Source: PALSA-894 sp963734185
Lineage (GTDB): Bacteria > Pseudomonadota > Alphaproteobacteria > Rhizobiales > Xanthobacteraceae
Assembly (NCBI GenBank): GCA_963734185.1
Contig: CAVTGA010000001.1
Coordinates: forward strand, 3,038,001-3,102,000
Direction of reading: 5' to 3'
DNA length: 64,000 nucleotides
The notes below the pieces were generated by a model. It searched no databases. It had not been told where the DNA came from and was given only the letters and a program-made list of their open reading frames with translations. Position numbers and translations under genes: made by a program. Below are positions 55,024 to 62,164 of this stretch, in pieces (position 1 is the first letter of the stretch; every line of letters starts with the position of its first letter).

Positions 55024-57858
55024 TCAAGTGCTCCGAATGAGCTTGCAAAGCGCGCGATTGAGTGCACGCGAAATCTCGGGCCGCTCCCGCATCACCGCGT
55101 AGAAATCGTCTTGCGCCAGCCGGAACAGCAGCGTCGGCTCGAGCGCCGACACGCTGGCGGTTCGCGGCTCGGAATCGAGCAACGACAGCTCGCCGAAGAA
55201 TTCATTTTGCGCCATCTCGCGCAGATCCCGGTCGCCGTCATGCACCCGCACCCGCCCCGCCGCGATGATGTAGAGCGAATCGCCGGGCTCTCCCTTCTCG
55301 ATGATGCGCTCCCCGGCTATCGCAGGGCGCTCGGTCAACAGGACGGCGACGTCGGCGAGGAGCTCGTGCGGGATTGTCTCGAAGATGCTGACCTGCTTCA
55401 GGACCAAGACCCGCTCGAGCGTCGAGGAACGGGCAACCGCAGGCCGCGCTCCGGTTTCGCCGACCGATGGAGCGAGCGCCGCGCGCGCGACTTCGGCGAC
55501 CAGGGTTTCGCGGTCGCCGGCGGCAGCCATCAGGGTCATGATCGCGTTCGGCGCGGAGGAATCAAGCGCGCGCAGCGCGCATGCGCGCAGCCAGGGACTG
55601 ACCCAGTGATAGCGGCCGGCTGCGAGCTCGATCAGCCGCTCCTGCCGCTGCTTCCCGTCCGGTTCGCGCGCCGGCTCCGCGCTCGCGAACAGCGGCGCCA
55701 GAAGCGCGTGATGCTTCGACGCAAGCACGCCGGCGAGGACCGCACGGGTGCGCTCGGCCCAGTCATGGCGGCCGTCGACCATCGGTTTCTGCGCCTGCGC
55801 GAGCTGCTCGCACGGATACTGGAAGCAGCCCAGCAGTTCGACCGCGCGGCGGCAGCATGACGCGCGAACGAAGTCGAGCGCCGGCTCGAGCAGCGGATCC
55901 GCATCGGCGCTGCGCATGTCGACGGCGACGGCCAGCATTTCGGCGCCTTCGCGCGCGACGTCGCGCAGTCGGGCTTCCGCGAGGTTTTCGCCGTGTTGCT
56001 CCTCCATGTGGTATTCGGTGAGCACCGAACCGACCACGCCCTGATCCGTGTTCCGCGCCACGGCAAACAGGTGATAGAGAATTTGCACCGCGCGCGAACG
56101 CACGACGCGCTCGAGGCGGCGCGCCTGCTCCAGCCGTTGCTCGGGTGCGAGCTCCATGCCGGCTGCGAAGTACCCCGCGCCCGTGATGGCGTCGTCGACG
56201 CCGACGCCGAACCGATACCACGCGTTCTGCAGCGACTCCCCGATGATGCCGTACTCGACCGCGGCGGCGCCTGGGACCTTGCCGCACCAGATCGGTGCTT
56301 CGCCGCCCACGCGCAATCCGTGAAATCGCCCGATCCAGGTCCCGACGATGTCGCTCGCATCGGTTTGCGAGGATTCGGCGGTGTAGAAATCGACCAGCTG
56401 ACGCCGATCGACCGCATCGAAGGGCATGCCCATGGCATAAAGGATGCGAAGCAGCAGGCTGACCGGATTGAGCTTGTCGAGAACCGCGTGCGTTGGATGA
56501 CGTTTTCCGCCGAAGTCGAAGCTTTGCGGCAGCGGGCCTTCGATGTGGTAGCGCGACAGGCGCTGGTCCGACACGCGGCACTCCAGCACGACCCAGTCGT
56601 GCGGAATTTCCAGGGTGCGATCGCCGATGCGCGAAGCCAGGCCAAGCGACCCTTCGGTCTGGCGCATCGGCTGCTTGAAGATGGACGCGTCGATGTTCGA
56701 GACGAAACAGGGGATCGCGTCGGGGATTGCGCTCTTCTCGCCGGCGAGCAGCGCAGCCGCGAAGGCCGGGCGCGTGCCGGGAGGGCAGCCGTAGCCCGAT
56801 TCGACGTATTCGGCACAATGGTCCTCGGGGTCGTCGAGAAACGATTCCAGCGAGGGATCCTGTTGCGTCGCCGCCATGCCGATGTCGTGCAGCGGAACGA
56901 CATTTTCCTGGCCGACCAGCGTCTCGCGCAGGCCGCTGCGCCCGCCGGTCGCCTCCAGGATGGTGTCGAACCGGATGGTCGCGCCGGACGACACGCGCGA
57001 TACACCGTCATGTTGCCACCGGGTGATGCCCACCGGCGTCGGCGAGTGGGAGCCGGTCCGCGGCGCGCGCTGCAGCTCGACCTCGCCGCTGCGCAGCGCC
57101 TGCAGGTCCAGGCTGCGCGCAACCGCGCCGGTGTAGATCACCGCGCCGAGCTTGAGCGCAACACCGTGGAGCAAGGTCTGGATGTCGGCCAGCATGATTC
57201 CCCGTTTCCCGCGGTACTGGGAAAAGTCGTAGGTCATGCATTCGGGCATGCCGAGCGCCGCCATCAGGTAAGTGACCTCCTTGTAGACGCCGATGTACCG
57301 GTTGCGCGAATACACCTCGCGCGCTTCGCAGACGACCACGTGATGGTCACGCAGCGTGAGCTGCACCGCCGCCATCAGGCCCGCGGGGCCCGCCCCCAGC
57401 ACCAGCACATGTCTTCGCGGACGCGCACGGTCGACACTGCGCGCGAGCAGCCGCTTGCGGTGCTGGAGCAGGCCGTCGACCGACAGCGAAAGGTCCTCGA
57501 GCGAGCGGTCGCTCGCCAGGAATTGCACGTCGCCCGCGGGCACGGCGAGCGCCGGGAAACGCTGCTCGACCGATGCAACGTCGAGCGGGATGGCGTCGAA
57601 CCGGCGGCCGAACTCGCGCGTTTCCAGCATCGCCCGCACCGGCGGCGACAAGGGGCTGCTCTTGACCAGCGGGGCACTCAGCAGCGTTCGCGCCGGAGCC
57701 ACGCTCAATTCCGCGAGCGTGCGCACCCCTGCTTCCATGAGCGATCCCTGCGGCGGCGGCGCGGGTTTCGCCGCACCCGGGCGGTCGCGCAGGGCGCGCC
57801 AGAACTCGGATGGATCGGTGACCGGCTCGGCCGGCGTCACCGCAAGGAGCCGGGACAT
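55024..57858 (-). CDS. Flavin monooxygenase - helical region - cyclic-nucleotide-binding domain fusion
   Basis: A 944-residue protein with an unusual domain order. Residues 1-145 are unique; 148-560 form an FAD-dependent monooxygenase (GAGPAG at 155-160, VVVCEAREVYSRNRYIG, and a later VGVDDAITGAGYFAAGMEL region where the flavin ribityl site is expected). The segment from about 600 to 810 is all-helical, HEAT-like (LRACALRALDSSAPNAIMTLM). The last 130 residues are a canonical cNMP-binding domain (ILERVLVLKQVSIFETIP, IIEKGEPGDSLYIIAAGRVRV, and a cassette NEFFGELSLLDSEPRTASVSA). I start it at the ATG with GGAG six bases upstream. VCEAREVYSRNR recalls MICAL-type monooxygenases, but this is only a local likeness. 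It may be a redox enzyme switched by a cyclic nucleotide. Confidence 0.8.
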   Translation of the reverse strand: MSRLLAVTPAEPVTDPSEFWRALRDRPGAAKPAPPPQGSLMEAGVRTLAELSVAPARTLLSAPLVKSSPLSPPVRAMLETREFGRRFDAIPLDVASVEQRFPALAVPAGDVQFLASDRSLEDLSLSVDGLLQHRKRLLARSVDRARPRRHVLVLGAGPAGLMAAVQLTLRDHHVVVCEAREVYSRNRYIGVYKEVTYLMAALGMPECMTYDFSQYRGKRGIMLADIQTLLHGVALKLGAVIYTGAVARSLDLQALRSGEVELQRAPRTGSHSPTPVGITRWQHDGVSRVSSGATIRFDTILEATGGRSGLRETLVGQENVVPLHDIGMAATQQDPSLESFLDDPEDHCAEYVESGYGCPPGTRPAFAAALLAGEKSAIPDAIPCFVSNIDASIFKQPMRQTEGSLGLASRIGDRTLEIPHDWVVLECRVSDQRLSRYHIEGPLPQSFDFGGKRHPTHAVLDKLNPVSLLLRILYAMGMPFDAVDRRQLVDFYTAESSQTDASDIVGTWIGRFHGLRVGGEAPIWCGKVPGAAAVEYGIIGESLQNAWYRFGVGVDDAITGAGYFAAGMELAPEQRLEQARRLERVVRSRAVQILYHLFAVARNTDQGVVGSVLTEYHMEEQHGENLAEARLRDVAREGAEMLAVAVDMRSADADPLLEPALDFVRASCCRRAVELLGCFQYPCEQLAQAQKPMVDGRHDWAERTRAVLAGVLASKHHALLAPLFASAEPAREPDGKQRQERLIELAAGRYHWVSPWLRACALRALDSSAPNAIMTLMAAAGDRETLVAEVARAALAPSVGETGARPAVARSSTLERVLVLKQVSIFETIPHELLADVAVLLTERPAIAGERIIEKGEPGDSLYIIAAGRVRVHDGDRDLREMAQNEFFGELSLLDSEPRTASVSALEPTLLFRLAQDDFYAVMRERPEISRALNRALCKLIRST

Positions 57859-57984
57859 CGCGATCTCCAACTCCACGACCGCATCAGCATTGCGCCCAGG
57901 CGGACGCCGGCACAGGGGAGTGCCGGACGTCCAGCTGCGGCGAGGCAATCCTCGGATGCGGTCTTGACCCGGCCGGTCCGCCGC

Positions 57985-59178
57985 TCAGTGGCCGGCAAGG
58001 TGATTCCACTTCGGCAGCAGCACGATGCAATTCGCATTGAGGCCGTCGTTCTTCAGCGTGTCGATGGTTGCGATCACCTTGTTCTGCTTGAAATCGACCA
58101 CGGTGATCGAGCCGTCGCTCATTCCGGGCAGGTTGATCAGCGAGTTCTGGACCCAGCCGATCGACATGTCCTTGTTGAAGGCGATGTGATGCGCGCCCTC
58201 GGCGGTTGCGATCGACTGCAGCAACTTAGGCTTGGCCACGTTGCCCCCCGAGGTGTCGAAGATGTGCGCATGCCCGGGTTTCGCGGTGGTCACGTACATC
58301 CGCGAACTGTCGTCATTGAAATAGATCTCCAGCGGCACTCCCGCGTTGACGGAAGCGAAGTCGAACGCCTCGGCGACGTCGAAGTTCTCGGTCCTCGGGT
58401 TCCAGGTCGCCGTCCACAGCCCGCCGCCATACATGTTGGTGATATAGGCGACCGGCGGGTTCGTGCCCGGCACGAACAGGACTTCGACCGGCGCCTCGCG
58501 GCCGGGCTCCGGTTTCTTGGAGACCCGGAACGAGCCGAGCACGGCGCCGGTCGAGGCCTTGATGACGCTGATGCTGTCGCCCGCATCGCCCAGGTCGGAT
58601 GGCCGCACGGTCGATGTTGCCAGGATGCGGTCGATGCCGTTGTGAATTGCAATGCCGTGGGCGTAGGGCTTCGGCAGGTCGATGACCCTGAGCGTCTTGT
58701 CGGTCGCAGTATCGCCTTCAATGACGCGATTCGAGCCCATGCAGGTCAGGTACCAACGCTTATTGTCTTCGGAGAAGACGACGTCCTCGCCGACTTGGCA
58801 CTCCGGCACCGCGACGGTCTTCATCGGCAGCAACTCTTGGGTCATGTCGATGACCCGCATCTCGGCCTTGCCGAGCGAGGTCATGTAGAGCTTGGTCGAA
58901 TCGCGGTTGTAGAAGATATGGTGGGCCACCAAGTCCGGCGGGAGCTCGATTTCCTTGACGATCTTGCCGAACTGCGGAGACTTCGGATCGACGTCGATGA
59001 CGCCGAGCGCCTCGAACCGATTTTTTCCCCGCACTGGTTTCGAAAATGCCTTGAGGGCATCGGCGGGCTTGCTCTCGTAAAGGACCAGGGCGAGGATCTC
59101 GGCGCGCGAAGCCGTTGCGGTCAAAACTCCGGCCGCGGCGATCAGTGTCGCTGCGCCCCATCGTGACAATCGTGTCAT
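57985..59178 (-). CDS. Secreted beta-propeller protein (YVTN/SMP-30-like)
   Basis: A 397-residue exported protein: signal peptide MTRLSRWGAATLIAAAGVLTATASRA, then blades with LYMTSLGKAEMRVIDM, WYLTCMGSNRVIEGDT, AYITNMYGGGLWTATWN, RMYVTTAKPGHAHIFDTSGG and GSITVVDFKQNKVIATIDTL. The repeated valine-rich strand ending in aspartate is typical of YVTN-type propellers. It is upstream of the flavin fusion gene in the same orientation (126-base gap). I chose the second of two adjacent ATGs because it is spaced five bases from GGAGG. Periplasmic ligand or redox partner unknown. Confidence 0.78.
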   Translation of the reverse strand: MTRLSRWGAATLIAAAGVLTATASRAEILALVLYESKPADALKAFSKPVRGKNRFEALGVIDVDPKSPQFGKIVKEIELPPDLVAHHIFYNRDSTKLYMTSLGKAEMRVIDMTQELLPMKTVAVPECQVGEDVVFSEDNKRWYLTCMGSNRVIEGDTATDKTLRVIDLPKPYAHGIAIHNGIDRILATSTVRPSDLGDAGDSISVIKASTGAVLGSFRVSKKPEPGREAPVEVLFVPGTNPPVAYITNMYGGGLWTATWNPRTENFDVAEAFDFASVNAGVPLEIYFNDDSSRMYVTTAKPGHAHIFDTSGGNVAKPKLLQSIATAEGAHHIAFNKDMSIGWVQNSLINLPGMSDGSITVVDFKQNKVIATIDTLKNDGLNANCIVLLPKWNHLAGH

Positions 59179-59419
59179 CATGACCTCCCATTCACCGCGA
59201 TACCGGTCGCGGATATCTTTGCGTAGGAGAGGAGCCGACAGGTCGTCCGCGCTCTTGCTGCGACGACGGACCATCCGTCTCGCACCGGGTTGGCAGACGC
59301 GGCCCTCAGTCGGCCGGCCTTGGCCGGCGGGCATTTTTTTGTGCTGCGAAAGACTGTAGCGTAAAACCAGGCTGATGGGGAGCGGTCTTGGCGCCCCGCG
59401 CGGCCGAGAGTTTAGCCTA

Positions 59420-59806
59420 GTGACTCCTGACCTGAAGTTGCACCGAATGGCGCTTGCCGCCGTCATGCTGTGGATCGGCGCGGCGGCGCCAAGCTTTGCG
59501 CAACCAAGCCGCGCGCAGCCAAGCGTCGCGCAGCAACGCGTGATCGAGCTGTCGGTCGCCGAGTTGGGTGCGCGAAAACAATTCCCGACGGTCCGGGTGC
59601 AGCGCGGGGACGCGGTGGTGCTGCGTTTGAGCACCGATGCGGCATTGGAATTTCACCTGCACGGCTATGATGTGACGGCGCGCGGAGGGCCGGGAGAACC
59701 GGCGGAATTGCGCTTCGTGGCGGCCGTCGCGGGCCGTTTTGCCGTGGAGGCGCATACGCCTGCCGGCCACCGGCGGCTCGGCTACGTCGAAGTTCATCCG
59801 CGATAG
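59420..59806 (+). CDS. Secreted cupredoxin-like protein
   Basis: A 128-residue exported protein. The GTG start adds the basic n-region VTPDLKLHRMALAAVMLW to a signal peptide ending SFAQ; an ATG nine codons later is the alternative. The mature part has the Greek-key outline of an EfeO-type cupredoxin: VQRGDAVVLRLSTDAALEFHLHGYDV and VAGRFAVEAHTPAGHRRLGYVEVHP. His residues of FHLHG could bind copper, but the cysteine normally found near the end of a blue-copper site is absent. Divergent from the propeller gene, upstream of a membrane protein in the same direction. Confidence 0.68.
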   Translation: MTPDLKLHRMALAAVMLWIGAAAPSFAQPSRAQPSVAQQRVIELSVAELGARKQFPTVRVQRGDAVVLRLSTDAALEFHLHGYDVTARGGPGEPAELRFVAAVAGRFAVEAHTPAGHRRLGYVEVHPR

Positions 59807-59907
59807 AGCATTTTCCGGCGAAGTGTGCAGCGGTTCGCCGTGAGACAAATGCGACCAAATAAGGAATCCAGAGCATGATCCGATTCGATCAGAACGGAAC
59901 ATGCTCT
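59805..59907. repeat. Composite palindromic repeat, AGAGCATGATCC family (long form, inverted)
   Basis: AGAGCATTTTCCGGCGAAGTG, GGTTCGCCGTGAGACAAATG, CGACCAAATAAGGAATC and then AGAGCATGATCCGATTC with the mirror arm GGAACATGCTCT. It is the reverse complement of the unit at 43333-43440 with scattered differences. It overlaps the cupredoxin stop codon by two bases and ends ten bases before the membrane-protein ATG. Confidence 0.85.
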
Positions 59908-59916
59908 CAAGCAGCG

Positions 59917-61389
59917 ATGCGGCTGTCGTTCCATTGTGCCGTGTCCGTCGCGCTGCTGGTGGGCGTCGCGCCGGCGGCGGGACATGGCCTGGGGGAGCGC
60001 TACGACCTGCCCTTGCCGCTCGGGCTGTACCTGTCCGGTGCCGCTCTGGTGGTGGCCCTGAGCTTCCTGGTCCCGGCAGCGCTCGCCCGCCTGGCGCCGA
60101 GGGTGGCCGGGCGCGCGCCGATGCGGATTCCGTGCCTGGAGATTCCGCATTGGCCGGGCGCGCGAGCTCTGGCCGTAGTGCTGCGGAGCGTCTCGGTTGC
60201 GCTTTTCATCCTGCTGTTGAGCGCCGGCCTTTTCGGCAATCCGAATCCGTTCAAGAATCCGCTGCCGGTCTCGGTCTGGATCATCGGCTGGGTTGGCATC
60301 GCCTATGTCAGCGCGCTCCTCGGCAATATCTGGGCCGTGATCAATCCTTGGGACAATGTGTTTCGCTTGGGCGAATGGATCGCAAGCCAGGCCGCAGGCC
60401 GGCCGCTCCGACCCTGGCTCGGTTACCCGGCTTTCCTCGCGGCCTGGCCGGCGGTGGCGCTGTTTTTCGTCTTTGCCTGGATGGAGCTGGTCTGGCCGGA
60501 TCGCGACCGCCCGATGGCGCTCGCTTGGGCGATCCTCATCTATTCCGTCATCACCTGGAGCGCGATGGCGCTATTCGGGCGTCGCCTCTGGTTGGAGAAA
60601 GGCGAAGCATTCGCCGTTGCGTTCGGGCTGCTGGCGCGCTTTGCCGTGATCGGCCGGCTCGACGAGCGGGACAACCGGATCGTGCTGCGACCGCCGGCGA
60701 GCGGCCTGCTGGTACGCTCGCCGGTCAAGCCATCGATCGCCGCCTTCGCCCTGCTCATCCTCGCCACCGTCACATTCGACGGTCTGCTCGAGACGCCGCT
60801 GTGGGCCGCCGTCAGCGACCAGGCGCTGGCCACGCCGCTCGCAAAGCGCGCCGCCGCTATCCTGAGCGTGCAGCCGCATACGCTGCTTGCGACCGTGGCC
60901 TTGCTCCTGTTCCCGCTGCTCTTCGCCGCGATCTATCTGGCCGTGTCACGCCTCATGGCCTCGGCGGTTTCAGCGGGAGCGAGTTCGCTCGGGACCTCGG
61001 ACATGGCGCGGCTGTTCGTCCTGACCGTGGTGCCGATCGCGATCGCCTATCATTTGTCGCACTATCTCTCCTACCTGCTGATCGCCGGGCAATTCATCAT
61101 TCCGATCGCCTCGGATCCCTTTGGGCTGGGTTGGAACCTGTTCGGGACGCGCCTCTATCTGGTCGATTTCAGCGTCATCGATGCGCGCTTCGTGTGGTAC
61201 GCGTCGCTCGCGCTGATCGTGGCCGGGCACGTGATCGCGGTCTGGCTTGCTCATTTCCAGGCGGCGCGCAGTTTTCCCGACCGCCGCAGCGCTGCGCGCA
61301 GTCAGATCCCCCTGCTGGCGCTGATGATCGGCTATACGGCGGTCAGTCTCTGGATCCTGGCACAGCCGATCACCAAGGCGGAGCCGTGA
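59917..61389 (+). CDS. Polytopic membrane protein, possibly fenitrothion-hydrolase-like family
   Basis: A 490-residue protein with a cleavable or anchoring N-terminus (MRLSFHCAVSVALLVGVAPAAGHGLGERYDLPLPLGLYLSGAALVVAL) and about ten further hydrophobic segments. The phrase HGLGERYDLPLPLGLYL is a hallmark of a little-studied family, some members of which carry the label fenitrothion hydrolase; that assignment is from memory and weak. INPWDNVFRLGEW and AYHLSHYLSYLLIAGQFI are conserved-looking cores with His and Asp residues in membrane context. Probably one operon with the cupredoxin-like gene. Confidence 0.6.
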   Translation: MRLSFHCAVSVALLVGVAPAAGHGLGERYDLPLPLGLYLSGAALVVALSFLVPAALARLAPRVAGRAPMRIPCLEIPHWPGARALAVVLRSVSVALFILLLSAGLFGNPNPFKNPLPVSVWIIGWVGIAYVSALLGNIWAVINPWDNVFRLGEWIASQAAGRPLRPWLGYPAFLAAWPAVALFFVFAWMELVWPDRDRPMALAWAILIYSVITWSAMALFGRRLWLEKGEAFAVAFGLLARFAVIGRLDERDNRIVLRPPASGLLVRSPVKPSIAAFALLILATVTFDGLLETPLWAAVSDQALATPLAKRAAAILSVQPHTLLATVALLLFPLLFAAIYLAVSRLMASAVSAGASSLGTSDMARLFVLTVVPIAIAYHLSHYLSYLLIAGQFIIPIASDPFGLGWNLFGTRLYLVDFSVIDARFVWYASLALIVAGHVIAVWLAHFQAARSFPDRRSAARSQIPLLALMIGYTAVSLWILAQPITKAEP

Positions 61390-61442
61390 CGCGGCTCACC
61401 CGGATCACCCGGACTGCGCTTGCTGGCTTGAGAAGGCCGCCC

Positions 61443-61526
61443 GTAGCCGGATGAGCGTCAGCGAAATCCGGGGACGCCAGTGCAGCGGATGAAGGTCCCG
61501 GGTGTCGCTTCGCGCACCCGGGCTAC
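61443..61526. repeat. REP-like element, GTAGCCCGG...CCGGGCTAC family
   Basis: GTAGCCGGATGAGCGTCAGC..AATCCGGGG followed by CCCGGGTGTCGCTTCGCGCA..CCCGGGCTAC. It lies in the 230-base gap between the converging membrane-protein gene and the lysine-rich protein gene; nothing else is seen in that gap. Confidence 0.7.
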
Positions 61527-61621
61527 GCTTGCTACCGCAGAAAGAGCCAAGCGACATCAACGCTGCAGCGTCGTGAAGAAGTAATTTCGGGCATAGGCCC
61601 GTGGCGGCAGCGCCGCCGATG

Positions 61622-61846
61622 CTATCCTTCGCTGAGCCCGCCCCGAGTGCCCATCTTCTTCCTCAGTTCCGCCGTCTCTTCGGCAGTGTCGATCACCGTT
61701 TCGACGGCACTTCTTACTCTTGCTAAAATCCCCTTCTGGCTCCGCGGCCTACGTCGCACTTTCGTTTTCGCTTTCGTCTTTTTCGACTTCGCAGTCGCGA
61801 CCTTCCGACTTCTCATCTTTTTCACAGTCTTTCGAGACTTAGCCAT
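61622..61846 (-). CDS. Small lysine-rich, histone-H1-like protein
   Basis: A 74-residue protein whose first 40 residues are almost entirely lysine, arginine and alanine (MAKSRKTVKKMRSRKVATAK, SKKTKAKTKVRRRPRSQ), followed by a helix ILARVRSAVETVIDTAEETAELRKKMG. The basic tail suggests nucleic-acid binding, as in bacterial H1-like proteins. GGAG lies six bases before the ATG; a start two codons upstream is possible. The coding region is AT-richer than its surroundings. Confidence 0.65.
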   Translation of the reverse strand: MAKSRKTVKKMRSRKVATAKSKKTKAKTKVRRRPRSQKGILARVRSAVETVIDTAEETAELRKKMGTRGGLSEG

Positions 61847-61949
61847 TAGCATCTCCGCTCTGGCAATGCGCCCTCTACCTTTGGCCCACAGAAGCTACGA
61901 TAATTTCTCTCTGAACTCACCCCGCTCGTAGGATCTCAGGCAAAGTCTT

Positions 61950-62020
61950 GTAGCACGGATGAGCGTCAGCGAAATCCGGGCTACGCTTGTAGCCCGGCTT
62001 GAGTGCAGCGAAAGCCGGGG
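61950..62020. repeat. REP-like elements, GTAGCCCGG family (two adjacent partial copies)
   Basis: GTAGCACGGATGAGCGTCAG..AATCCGGGCTAC is directly followed by GTAGCCCGGCTTGAGTGCAG..AAGCCGGGG. The remainder of the 318-base gap between the lysine-rich gene and the diguanylate cyclase (61847-62164) shows no gene; promoters for both divergent genes should lie here, but I cannot point to one. Confidence 0.7.
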
Positions 62021-62164
62021 CACCAGGGCTTGGTGCTTTGGGCGACCCTGACGCGGGAAATCCACCATTCGTTAAGCATAAGGCCGTCCCCTTGGGTGCG
62101 GTAATGGCGACCTAATCAATTCTTGTTACGCCTTCTCCCGCATCAAAAGCTCGAGACGGCGAGC

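Noticed and set aside
55993..59166. Very long plus-strand frame (over 1000 codons) across the flavin-cNMP fusion and the propeller gene
   Set aside because: Antisense shadow; both minus-strand genes have clear domains, signal peptide and ribosome-binding sites, while this frame has none.
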